Positions 35,143 through 43,988 of a stretch of DNA of 64,000 nucleotides are shown piece after piece (the stretch's first letter is position 1; each line of letters opens with the position of its first letter). The stretch covers positions 1 to 64,000 of the forward strand of contig NZ_FOAR01000008.1 in assembly GCF_900109755.1 (NCBI RefSeq), read 5' to 3'. The position numbers and the translations under genes are program-made. Under the pieces are notes generated by a model. That model saw only the letters and a list, made by a program, of their open reading frames with translations. It did not search any database and was not told where the DNA came from. The DNA comes from Pseudomonas agarici. GTDB lineage: Bacteria > Pseudomonadota > Gammaproteobacteria > Pseudomonadales > Pseudomonadaceae.

Positions 35143-35852
35143 CCGAAGCCGTGATGCAAGGCGCCGTAGCCACGGCACACAAAAAACCGACCCTCAAAGA
35201 CCTGGTACAGGACTTTATCAGCATGGCGCTGATTGTGCGCCGGGGCCGGCAGGCGACTTCGCTGAATGCCTTTGAAGCCAGTGTCGATAACTTTTTCAAC
35301 ACCCTGGAGCGCGACGCACGCAGCGCCAACTATAGCGTTGAACAGGTCAAGGACACCCAGTACGCCCTCTGCGCTTTCCTCGACGAAAGCGTGCTGCGTT
35401 CCGGCGATAACGCTCTGCGCAACCATTTCGAGTTGCAGCCGTTGCAGTTCCGCTATTTCGGCGTGCATCTGGCGGGGGAGGGATTTTTTGAAAAGATCGA
35501 ATCGCTGCGCAGCGACGTGCAAGCCAACCTGGATGTACTTGAGGTTTACCACCTGTGCCTGGCGCTGGGTTTCGAAGGCAAATTCAGTCTCGGCCAGAAA
35601 GACCAGTTGCGCTATCTGGCCAATACCCTCGGCCAGGACATCGCGCGCTACCGCAAGCCCCCGAAAACCCTGTCACCGAACTGGGCATTGCCCGATCAGG
35701 TTTCGCAAATGCTTCGTCACGAAGTCCCGGTGTGGCTGTATCTGGCGCTCATTGCGCTGGTCTGCGTAAGTGTTTACCTGACGCTGGACTGGTTGTTGGG
35801 CAAGGACGTCGCCGCTTTGGCAGAACACATCAGCCAGCTGTTCAGTGCCTGA
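35139..35852 (+). CDS. tssL: T6SS inner-membrane protein TssL (DotU), no OmpA extension
   Basis: 237-residue TssL with a cytoplasmic DotU-like helical domain (residues ~20-185, including 'YALCAFLDESVL' near 74-85 and 'YHLCLALGFEGKFSL' near 137-151) and one C-terminal transmembrane helix near 198-222. It lacks the C-terminal peptidoglycan-binding OmpA domain found in extended TssL proteins; an OmpA domain is instead present in the TssM-like protein encoded at 40740-43232. Followed by tssM after 30 nt. Confidence 0.95.
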   Translation: MTEAVMQGAVATAHKKPTLKDLVQDFISMALIVRRGRQATSLNAFEASVDNFFNTLERDARSANYSVEQVKDTQYALCAFLDESVLRSGDNALRNHFELQPLQFRYFGVHLAGEGFFEKIESLRSDVQANLDVLEVYHLCLALGFEGKFSLGQKDQLRYLANTLGQDIARYRKPPKTLSPNWALPDQVSQMLRHEVPVWLYLALIALVCVSVYLTLDWLLGKDVAALAEHISQLFSA

Positions 35853-35882
35853 GCACAGATCAGGTAACCAGGCCGGGAAGAC

Positions 35883-38800
35883 ATGAAGACATTACTGCGT
35901 TTGTTAAAAAGTTTTTGGTTCCTCATCCCAACGCTGTGGGTGTTGAGCCTGTTGGCCTACTCGATTGCCGCGCCACGTGTGCCGCGGCTGCAGGGTCATT
36001 TGCCGGAAGCATTGATTGTGATCAGTGCTTTTTATGTGCTGATCATTGTGCTACGCCAGTACCAGCGTATTCGCGCCGAGCACAACCTGGAGAACCTGGT
36101 ACAGCGTGAAGTCGACCGCTCGATGAAGTCCGCTGGCGAGTTCCGCGACCAGCAAGTGCTGCGCGAACGGCTCAAGCACGCCATCGCCATGCTGCGTACC
36201 GACCGTGCGGCGGGCGGCGGCGGTTCTTCGGCATTGTATGACCTGCCATGGTACCTGGTGATCGGGATGTCTGCCGCCGGCAAGACCTCGCTACTCAGCC
36301 GCTCCGGCCTGTCGGCGAGCATCGCCAGCAGCGCCAATGACAGCGAAAGCGGCACCCAACACTGCGACTGGTACTTCAGCCCTGACGCCGTGCTGATCGA
36401 TACCGCCGGGCGCTACTTGCGCGACGAGCAATCCGCCAGCGACTTTGCCGACTTCTTGCGCCTGCTGAAAAAGCAACGCAACAAGGCTGCGGTCAACGGG
36501 TTGGTGCTGGTGGTCAGCCTGCCAGAGCTGCTGGCCTCCACCACGGATGAGCGCAACGCCTTGGCTGGGCGGTTGGTGTCGCGCATCGAGGAGTACATCG
36601 ATTGCCTGGGGGTGAATCCGCCGATCTACCTGATGCTCAGCAAGACCGACCAACTGCCCGGTTTCAGCCAGGCATTCGAAGGCCTCGACCTCAACGAGCG
36701 TCAGCAACCACTGGGCATGACTTTCGGTTTATCGGAGATTGGCAACCACGGTTTGCGTAGCGTACTGGATACCAAGCTGACCAATCTGCACCGGCAGATT
36801 CGCCGCCACGTTGATGCACAGATGATGACTCTGGGCGCCGACACCAACAGCGCGCTGCTGAATTTTCCCAACTATTTCGCTGAACTGGCGGGCGTGCTTG
36901 AGCAGCTCCTCCAACACTTCGCACAGCACACGCATCAGGCCAACCCGTTGTTGCTGCGCGGCTTGTATTTCACTAGCGCGTTGCAGACCGACGAGCAATT
37001 GAGCCCGGTGTTTGAGGATGACCTTGCCGAGTCGTTCGCCTTGCATCCGCACGCCAGCCAATCCCTTCCGGGCGACGGCAGCACAAAGAAAACCGCTGAT
37101 CGCAGCTACTTCATTACCGATACCTTTCGCCGGGTAATTTTTCCTGACCGTGACCTGTCGCTGTACCCATCGAGGTTCGGCCGCAAGTCGTCACTGAGCC
37201 CTGCGTTGATTGGCCTGACGCTGGTTGCCGGGGTGCTGTTCATTGGCGGCGAAAGCCTGTCGTTCAAGAACAACCGGGAATGGCTGGCGTCCATGCGCCA
37301 ACAACTCAGCGAGCTGCAGCAATCGCCGGAGCGCGAGCAGTTGCTTGCATCCGGCCAGGGCCTGGAGCGGTTGCGCAACCAGATGACCACCATCGAGCGC
37401 TACCGCGACCACGGCGTGCCGCTGCGCTTGAGCGGCGGCCTGTACCGTGGCGATGACATCTACCTCGCAACCCAGCGCGCGTACTTGCAGCAACTGCGTA
37501 CCCAGGTGCTGGAGCCGGTTACCCTCAAACTGCAACAGCATCTGCGCCAGTTCAACGAGTTCGCAAGAACCATGGACCTGCAAAACGCTACGGCGGCGCA
37601 GCCTGCCAAGGGTGCGCGCAAAGGCCCTTCGGCCACCCAAGGCACGCAGCAACTGGCTGCGCGTGTCGGGGTAACGCCGAGTCTGGGCAACATTGCCCGC
37701 GGCACCAATGATCTCAACCAGCGCCTGACCGGTGCGGCCCGGGTTTCGGCCAGACAAGTGCGTGACAACGCCCTTGCTGCCCTGCGCAACCCGGCCACCG
37801 TCGGTGACGTTGCCGAACTGTCCGCAACCACGGGTGGGCTGTCGTTGTCGGAGGAGATGCTGGGGCGTTTGGATGAGCATCAGGTCGCCTCGATCATCGA
37901 GTCATACAACGCGCTGAAGCTGTACTTGATCCTCACCCAACCCGCCGCGCACCCGGAAGCCGAGTTTGTCGGCGCGGTATTGCCGGTCGCCTGGGCAAGC
38001 ACCCTCGGCAAGCAAAGCCCGCTCAGCGACAAGGTGATTCGGGAAAACGTAGCGGTCTACGTGCAACTGCTCAAGAACGCTCAAGCACCGACGCTGGCAC
38101 GCAACGAGCAATTGATCAGCGAGACGCAAAAGAGCCTCAAGTCGTTCATGATCTCCAGCTCCCTGGTGGACCGTGAATACCTGCGCCTGCAGCTCGAATC
38201 CAACCGTCAGTTCCCGCCGACCGGGCTGAACGACCTGGTGCCGTTACCAGGCCGCCAGCAACTGTACGGCACTGAGGTTGTGCCGGCGATTTTCACTCGC
38301 CAAGGCTGGGACGAGTTCGTCAAGCCGGAGCTGATCAAGCTGGTCTCAAGCAACCTGCACAATGAAACCGACTGGGTGCTGGATGGCGACGGCAGCGACC
38401 GCGTGGTGCAGAAAGCCAACTTCATCCGCGAGTTCATGGCGCGCTATAAACGTGACTACAGCCAAGCCTGGTACACCCTGGTAGGCAGCGTCGGCGTGCG
38501 TCACTTCACCGATATGACCAACGCCACTCAACAGCTCTCGCTGCTCAGCGACGTGCAGAACTCGCCGGTCAAACGGCTACTTTGGGCGGTCAACGACAAC
38601 ACTCAATGGGACCTGCCCGACTCACGTGAGTCCCAGCAGCCGGGCACCCCGCGCGAGGACAGTTTCTGGAGCAAGGTCACTGGCATATTCGATACCGCCG
38701 ACGTGTCCCCAAGCACGCTGGTTTCGCCACTGCCGACAGTGAATGACGGCAGCCTGGCGAAACGCTTCGAGCCGGTATCACGGGTGTTTGCCACACAGAA

Positions 38801-39785
38801 CGCCGAAGGTGCGGACAGCACGATCATGGATCGCTACCTGGCCGCGCTGCGCAAACTCAAAGTGCGGGTCAACAATATCCAGCGCTCGCAAGACATCGGT
38901 AAAAGCAGCAAGCAACTGATCAGCGAGACGTTGGAGGGCCAGCCAAGCGAAGTCACTCATGTACGCAACTATGTAGAAACCACGATCGACACCAGCCAGG
39001 GCGGCCTGTCGAGTTCGCTGCAAAGTCTGTTCAGCCTGCCGATCCAGTACACCTGGGAAACCCTGCGCGATCCGGCCGGCGAGCAAATTGCCAAGGCCTG
39101 GGCGCAGCAGATTGCCAAACCGTGGGAGCAGGTCATGGCCCATCGTTACCCGATTGCCGCAGGCAGTCGCAACGAAGCTTCGATCAAGGATCTGCAACGC
39201 TTCGTCGACCCGCAATCGGGCCTGTTGCCAAACTTCAAGCGCAACGAAATCGGCAATTTGGCCGGCGGCGAAGGCTTGGGCATGAGCAGCGGCGCCAAGT
39301 CGGCTCCGCTGGTCGATCCGGGCATGGTCAACAGCATCGACAAGGCCAGCTCGCTAGGTGAAGTGATCGCCAGCCTGTCGGACCGCGACAACGGCTTCGA
39401 AATCATGCTGGAGCCGTCGGCTGACTTCACCGATATCATCTTCACCCTGGACAGGCAGGTGCAGCACTACCGCAACGGCAAGGCTAGCTGGAGCCGGTTT
39501 TCCTGGCCGGGCACCACCACGACGCCAGGCGCACGCCTTGATGTCGTGACGCTCAGCGGCGAGCGCATCACGGTGTTCGACTATCCAGGACGCTGGGGCT
39601 TGTTGCGCATGAACGACAGTGCGCGGGTCGACGACCTCGATGGCATCCAGCAACGTATGCGCTGGAACACCGCCAGTGGTCCGGTCAGCCTCACTGTGCG
39701 CAACTATGGTGGCGTCAAGCTCACCGACCTGAGCAACGTCAAGGCGCTGAGCGCGCTAAACACCACGGACGGACGCGCCAAGTGA
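35883..39785 (+). CDS. tssM: T6SS membrane-complex protein TssM (IcmF)
   Basis: 1300-residue full-length TssM. Two N-terminal transmembrane helices (residues ~8-28 and ~42-61), a cytoplasmic NTPase-like domain with Walker A GMSAAGKTS near 127-135 and 'VLIDTAGRYL' near 170-180, a third helix near 440-457, and a long periplasmic part ending in the beta-rich C-terminal domain that contacts TssJ. TssM spans the inner membrane and crosses the periplasm. Intact length and domain order indicate it is the functional TssM of the cluster. Confidence 0.97.
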   Translation: MKTLLRLLKSFWFLIPTLWVLSLLAYSIAAPRVPRLQGHLPEALIVISAFYVLIIVLRQYQRIRAEHNLENLVQREVDRSMKSAGEFRDQQVLRERLKHAIAMLRTDRAAGGGGSSALYDLPWYLVIGMSAAGKTSLLSRSGLSASIASSANDSESGTQHCDWYFSPDAVLIDTAGRYLRDEQSASDFADFLRLLKKQRNKAAVNGLVLVVSLPELLASTTDERNALAGRLVSRIEEYIDCLGVNPPIYLMLSKTDQLPGFSQAFEGLDLNERQQPLGMTFGLSEIGNHGLRSVLDTKLTNLHRQIRRHVDAQMMTLGADTNSALLNFPNYFAELAGVLEQLLQHFAQHTHQANPLLLRGLYFTSALQTDEQLSPVFEDDLAESFALHPHASQSLPGDGSTKKTADRSYFITDTFRRVIFPDRDLSLYPSRFGRKSSLSPALIGLTLVAGVLFIGGESLSFKNNREWLASMRQQLSELQQSPEREQLLASGQGLERLRNQMTTIERYRDHGVPLRLSGGLYRGDDIYLATQRAYLQQLRTQVLEPVTLKLQQHLRQFNEFARTMDLQNATAAQPAKGARKGPSATQGTQQLAARVGVTPSLGNIARGTNDLNQRLTGAARVSARQVRDNALAALRNPATVGDVAELSATTGGLSLSEEMLGRLDEHQVASIIESYNALKLYLILTQPAAHPEAEFVGAVLPVAWASTLGKQSPLSDKVIRENVAVYVQLLKNAQAPTLARNEQLISETQKSLKSFMISSSLVDREYLRLQLESNRQFPPTGLNDLVPLPGRQQLYGTEVVPAIFTRQGWDEFVKPELIKLVSSNLHNETDWVLDGDGSDRVVQKANFIREFMARYKRDYSQAWYTLVGSVGVRHFTDMTNATQQLSLLSDVQNSPVKRLLWAVNDNTQWDLPDSRESQQPGTPREDSFWSKVTGIFDTADVSPSTLVSPLPTVNDGSLAKRFEPVSRVFATQNAEGADSTIMDRYLAALRKLKVRVNNIQRSQDIGKSSKQLISETLEGQPSEVTHVRNYVETTIDTSQGGLSSSLQSLFSLPIQYTWETLRDPAGEQIAKAWAQQIAKPWEQVMAHRYPIAAGSRNEASIKDLQRFVDPQSGLLPNFKRNEIGNLAGGEGLGMSSGAKSAPLVDPGMVNSIDKASSLGEVIASLSDRDNGFEIMLEPSADFTDIIFTLDRQVQHYRNGKASWSRFSWPGTTTTPGARLDVVTLSGERITVFDYPGRWGLLRMNDSARVDDLDGIQQRMRWNTASGPVSLTVRNYGGVKLTDLSNVKALSALNTTDGRAK

Positions 39786-39807
39786 GCACTCCAGCCAAGG
39801 ATCGGGA

Positions 39808-40743
39808 GTGCCGCCGGTGATCGGGTGTTTCGGCAAAGTGCCTGCCAGCGCGGACTTCGTCAGCCTGCACGGTGCGGCGCAAGAAGTCCGCGAGTTCGAC
39901 GCCTGGTTGCAAGGGGCCCTGTCGGCCATGCAACACCGCGAAGACTGGCGAGAGCTGTTCGATCGTTTGCCGGTGTGCCTGTTCAGCTATCGCGCGCGCA
40001 ACGGCAATTGGCTGTTGGGCGGGCTGATCAGTGCGCGGGATTTCAGCACGCGTCGCTACCCGTTTTTCATCTTCCAGACGCTCAAGGCCAGCGAGGCCCA
40101 AACCCTGGTTAATCCGTTTACCCTGGGCGAACTGTTCTGCGGGCAGATCAAACCGTTGCTGCACATGGCTGTCCAGGGCGAAAGCACCTCGGTGTTGTTT
40201 GAACGCATCAAAGCCTTGCGCCCGTTGCAGGCCCAGGATTTTGAACTGTTCCGGCGCGTGCACGACAAGTTTCTGGTGAATTTCAATCTGCGCGACATCA
40301 CTCGCTCGCTGGAAGATTCGCACCCTGAGTTTGTCAGCAACGCGGTGCTCACCCGCCTGCGGGCCCTGCAACAACCGATGCAGCACAAGAGCGGCATGGC
40401 GATCTCCCTCCCCCTGCCGGCCGAACGGGGTTTGAAGAACCCCATCGCCGACTTGTGGATCGATTGGCTCACGCGCATGAAGCGCGCCGATACCGCGCCG
40501 CAAATCAGTGTGTTGGCCGATGACTTCATGCGTCCGAAGCTACTGTGCTTTGCCTCGCGCAACAGCAATGGCCTGTACCGGGTACTGACCGGCACCAGCG
40601 AGCGCCTGGAAAATTACGATGTGTTGGCGCCGTTCGACGTCTTCGACGAGCACCACCGTGTATCGACATTTCCTGAACTAGACCGCCCTCTTTATGACGT
40701 TATCGACCGTTTTGTCGATGCCCTGGATTTGAAGTCCGTATGA
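39808..40743 (+). CDS. tagF: T6SS-associated protein TagF
   Basis: 311-residue TagF-type protein ('VIGCFGKVPASADFV' at the N-terminus, 'WLLGGLISARDFSTRRYPFFIF' near 68-89, cited in part). TagF homologues repress T6SS assembly post-translationally in P. aeruginosa, counteracted by the threonine phosphorylation pathway; no PpkA/PppA/Fha genes are in this cluster. Starts at GTG 39808; a second GTG at 39817 is equally possible. Overlaps the next gene by four bases. Confidence 0.88.
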   Translation: MPPVIGCFGKVPASADFVSLHGAAQEVREFDAWLQGALSAMQHREDWRELFDRLPVCLFSYRARNGNWLLGGLISARDFSTRRYPFFIFQTLKASEAQTLVNPFTLGELFCGQIKPLLHMAVQGESTSVLFERIKALRPLQAQDFELFRRVHDKFLVNFNLRDITRSLEDSHPEFVSNAVLTRLRALQQPMQHKSGMAISLPLPAERGLKNPIADLWIDWLTRMKRADTAPQISVLADDFMRPKLLCFASRNSNGLYRVLTGTSERLENYDVLAPFDVFDEHHRVSTFPELDRPLYDVIDRFVDALDLKSV

Positions 40744-43232
40744 ACAGAATTAAATATTATTTCTTGTGCTACCAACCCTACATTCTGGGGGTCCTATTCT
40801 TCCTGACGATTTTTATCGTGTGGGGTATCGGCCACGCGTTCGACTTCAATTCGCTCAATAGCCTGCTGACCGGGATCGGTGTGTTCTTGGTGCTTTCCTC
40901 CGGCTATGTGGTGCTGCTGTATCGCGGCGTCTCCAGACATCACAACCTCGAAGGGCTGCTGCGCGAAGACGCCGACCAGGCCGTGCTGAACGCGAGCCCG
41001 GCCGACCGTGAGGAAGTCAGCCTGTTGCGCGAACGCCTGCTGCAAAGTATCGAACGCCTGAACGGCAACAAGCCACGCGGCACCCCACCCAAGGATGCGT
41101 TGTATGCCCTGCCCTGGTACTTGGTGATCGGCCAGCCGGCTGCGGGCAAGAGCACTATGTTGTATCAGTCGGGGCTGAACTTTCCGTATGCCGAACGCGA
41201 GGGTGCGCGGGTGGCGGGCCTGGGCGGCACTCGCCACTGCGACTGGTTTTTCAGCGCCGAAGCGGTGCTGTTGGATACCGCAGGCCGCTACATGAACGAC
41301 CAGGAAGAAGCCGGCAAATGGCGCGCTTTTTTGCAGTTGCTGCGTCAGCATCGCCAGCGACGTCCGCTGAATGGCTTGATTGTGGCGGTGAGCATCCACG
41401 ACATCCTGCAAGCTTCGCGCGAAGATCAGGAGCGCATTGCCAAACGCCTGCGCGAGCGTATTCAGGAAACCCATGCACTGCTGGAAGTGCGACTGCCAGT
41501 GTACCTGGTGTTCACCAAGTGCGACCTGGTGCCGGGATTTGCGCCCTTCTATAGCCAATTGGATGACGTGGCGCGCGGCGAAGTGATGGGCAAGACCTTC
41601 TCCCACAAGGGTTTTGACCAGGCCGACTGGGGCCAGCGTTTTGGCGTGGCGATGGATGAACTGATTACTTACTGGCAGGCCGTGGCCAACCGGCAACTGG
41701 TGCTGCAGGACATTCAGGTCACACGCCAGAACTCGTCCGTGTACCGCTTTCCGCTGGAACTGGCGGCCTTGAAACCGCGTCTGCAACTGTTCGTCGATGC
41801 CTTGTTGCGGGCCAACCCGTATCAAAACGCCGAACTGCTGCGCGGCTTCTACTTCACCAGCGCACTGGATGCCGATCGACCGGAAATGGGTGGTCATGCC
41901 CGCCAGGTCACCGAACGTTTCTCGCTGGAGAGCGATCAGGAACCCGCCGGCGGCCATGCGCAACCGCATGCCCTGTTTATCAATAGCCTGTTTCGCAAAG
42001 TGATCATTCCTGACCAACATCTGGTGGCGCTGTACACCACCAACGATCGCGAACGTCGACGCAAGGCCGCCTTGATCGGCGCTTTCGGCGCCCTGGCAAT
42101 GCTGTTGTGTGGCGTGTGGGGTTGGTCCTATTGGAATAACAAAAATACGATCCAGACCCTGTCTGCCGAACTGGCCCAATCCTCCACCGATGACCGCGCC
42201 AGCACCGGCCAATACACGGCCTGGCATACGCTGGAGAGCATGCGTTCATGGACCGCACATTACTACCGCCAGCACCGCGAAGACGGCGTACCGCTGCGCA
42301 TGCGCATGGGCCTTTACCAGGGCCATGCCATCGAACCGTTGCTACGGAGTCAGTATTTCTCGCGGCTGGAAACCGTGATGCTCAAACCGACCGCCGACAA
42401 CCTCACCCGTTCGTTGTACCTGCTGACCACCATCAAGGTCTATCAGCGCAACACCAAGGAACTGTTCCCGGTCACGAGTATCGACAGCGTGGAGCCCAAG
42501 GCCCTGCCGACGGACAATCGTGCGCAATCTATCGCCAACTTCGGTACCACGACCCTGGACACTTACATCATGTTGTCGCGCGCCCAGCGAGAGAGGGCCG
42601 ATCCGGCGCTTCTCAAAGCGAAAATGCCCGATTACTGGTACCCGGCGATTGCTCGCCAGACCGGCAAGCTCATCACCCAAAACAGCGCCACGGCTGTCGG
42701 TGGGGATTACGAGTACGCCAGCCGCCAGATCAATTTCTACAGTGATCAGATTCACGAACCGGACGTGCCGCGCCTCCTTGATAACGCCTTCCTCATCTCC
42801 AGCTCACGCAATTACATCAATAGCCTGCTGAGCCAGTCGCTGCGTTCGATCGAGACAATCACCCTGGAATCCGACACGCTGTTCGCCTTCGGTCGCGCAG
42901 ATTTCCAGAGCCTGAAAAGCGAAGGCCAGGCTCAGTTGAGCGCTATCGCCGGCAAGCTATTGAGCACACCGGACATTGGCAAAATCATCATTACCGGGCA
43001 TGCCGACCCATTGGGGGATCGCCAGGGCAACCTGGTGGTCTCGAGGCAGCGGGCGCAAACCATCAAGACCTATCTGGTGGGCAAAGGCGTACCTGTCGAA
43101 CTGGTGGACGCGGTGGGCGAAGGCAGCGAAAAGCCGTTGGTCAAATGCGATATGCAATTGCCTCGCGCCACGTTGATTCAGTGTCTTGAGCCCAATCGAC
43201 GAGTCGAGATCGAAGTTCGTGCGCTCAACTGA
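40740..43232 (+). CDS. TssM-like protein fused to an OmpA peptidoglycan-binding domain
   Basis: 830-residue hybrid. Residues 1-470 are homologous to the N-terminal half of TssM: two transmembrane helices (~12-34, ~40-60), NTPase region with GQPAAGKST near 131-139 and 'VLLDTAGRYMND', third helix near 442-462. The periplasmic part is short and, instead of the TssM C-terminal TssJ-binding domain, ends in an OmpA domain (residues ~700-830) with the core 'TGHADPLGDRQGNLVVSRQR' that binds diaminopimelate of peptidoglycan. It is encoded between tagF and hcp. Since TssL of this cluster has no OmpA domain, this protein probably anchors the machine to the cell wall (inference). Confidence 0.85.
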   Translation: MNRIKYYFLCYQPYILGVLFFLTIFIVWGIGHAFDFNSLNSLLTGIGVFLVLSSGYVVLLYRGVSRHHNLEGLLREDADQAVLNASPADREEVSLLRERLLQSIERLNGNKPRGTPPKDALYALPWYLVIGQPAAGKSTMLYQSGLNFPYAEREGARVAGLGGTRHCDWFFSAEAVLLDTAGRYMNDQEEAGKWRAFLQLLRQHRQRRPLNGLIVAVSIHDILQASREDQERIAKRLRERIQETHALLEVRLPVYLVFTKCDLVPGFAPFYSQLDDVARGEVMGKTFSHKGFDQADWGQRFGVAMDELITYWQAVANRQLVLQDIQVTRQNSSVYRFPLELAALKPRLQLFVDALLRANPYQNAELLRGFYFTSALDADRPEMGGHARQVTERFSLESDQEPAGGHAQPHALFINSLFRKVIIPDQHLVALYTTNDRERRRKAALIGAFGALAMLLCGVWGWSYWNNKNTIQTLSAELAQSSTDDRASTGQYTAWHTLESMRSWTAHYYRQHREDGVPLRMRMGLYQGHAIEPLLRSQYFSRLETVMLKPTADNLTRSLYLLTTIKVYQRNTKELFPVTSIDSVEPKALPTDNRAQSIANFGTTTLDTYIMLSRAQRERADPALLKAKMPDYWYPAIARQTGKLITQNSATAVGGDYEYASRQINFYSDQIHEPDVPRLLDNAFLISSSRNYINSLLSQSLRSIETITLESDTLFAFGRADFQSLKSEGQAQLSAIAGKLLSTPDIGKIIITGHADPLGDRQGNLVVSRQRAQTIKTYLVGKGVPVELVDAVGEGSEKPLVKCDMQLPRATLIQCLEPNRRVEIEVRALN

Positions 43233-43288
43233 GCCTTATAGCGAAATACCGCTGCTTGAGCCTATGCCGGAGCGGCAGAAAAAGAAGC

Positions 43289-43312
43289 CTGTCCTGATCG
43301 TTTTCAGGACAG
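43289..43312 (+). promoter_or_regulatory. Hairpin upstream of hcp
   Basis: A 9-bp perfect stem (CTGTCCTGA/TCAGGACAG) with a 6-nt loop lies in the 148-nt gap between the TssM-OmpA gene and hcp. It has no U-run, so it is more likely an mRNA processing or stabilising element, or a partial attenuator, than a terminator. Confidence 0.5.
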
Positions 43313-43380
43313 TTAAAGCAAGAGCTGTAGCCCCACAGCGGGTCGGTACAACTCTTAAACAGTGAAAGGAGAAGTTAGAA

Positions 43381-43899
43381 ATGGCATTTGATGCATATAT
43401 CCAAATCGACGGCATTCCAGGCGAAGTACTGGACGATAAACACAAGGACTGGATTGAAGTATTGGGCTACGAATATGGCGCTACTCAGGCCACCTCTGCC
43501 ACTGCCAGCTCTTCGGGCGGCGCATCGTCCGAGCGCGTAGCTCTCAGCGATTTCAGCATCCGCAAAACCGTGGATAAAGCATCGGCGAAGCTGTTCGAAG
43601 CCTGCTGCAAAGGTACCCACATCGCCAAGATCCAACTGAACGTCAACCGTGCGGGCGGCGACAAGCTGACCTACCTGACCATCAATCTGGAAGAAGTCGT
43701 AGTGTCCTCCGTCAAAGCTATCGCTGGCGGCAGCCAGGGCGGCGAAGACAAAGCGGTCAGCGACCTGCCGATCGAAGAAATCAGCTTCAACTTCGCGCGC
43801 ATCAAGACCACCTACACCCAACAGAGTCGCTCCGATGGCCAGGGTGGCGGTAACGTCACCGGCGGTTGGGATCGCACCGCGAACAAGGTTTTCGCTTAA
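43381..43899 (+). CDS. hcp: T6SS inner-tube protein Hcp (TssD)
   Basis: 172-residue Hcp, which forms hexameric rings stacked into the expelled tube. Family marks: 'AYIQIDGIPGEVLDDKHKDW' near residues 5-24, 'FSIRKTVDKASAKLFEACCKG' near 58-78 (cited in part) and 'LEEVVVSSV' near 105. AGGAGAAG precedes the ATG at good distance, and a terminator follows, so strong independent expression is likely. No C-terminal extension is present, so it is a plain structural Hcp rather than an effector fusion. Confidence 0.97.
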   Translation: MAFDAYIQIDGIPGEVLDDKHKDWIEVLGYEYGATQATSATASSSGGASSERVALSDFSIRKTVDKASAKLFEACCKGTHIAKIQLNVNRAGGDKLTYLTINLEEVVVSSVKAIAGGSQGGEDKAVSDLPIEEISFNFARIKTTYTQQSRSDGQGGGNVTGGWDRTANKVFA

Positions 43900-43938
43900 G
43901 TATCTGGCGATTTCGCGCCGAGTGTACATCCCCAACTC

Positions 43939-43972
43939 AACACCGTGCCTGCGTGCAAGCACGGTGTTTTTT
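43939..43972 (+). terminator. Rho-independent terminator after hcp
   Basis: Strong stem (AACACCGTGC/GCACGGTGTT, 10 bp, 10-nt loop) followed by a run of T. It lies between hcp and tssA, so tssA should be made by read-through or from its own promoter, while hcp transcripts are protected at the 3' end. Confidence 0.85.
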
Positions 43973-43988
43973 CTGAGCAGAGTTATCT

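Noticed and set aside
40794..42227. 477-codon minus-strand frame opposite the TssM-OmpA gene
   Set aside because: Antisense shadow; the plus-strand protein has intact motifs.
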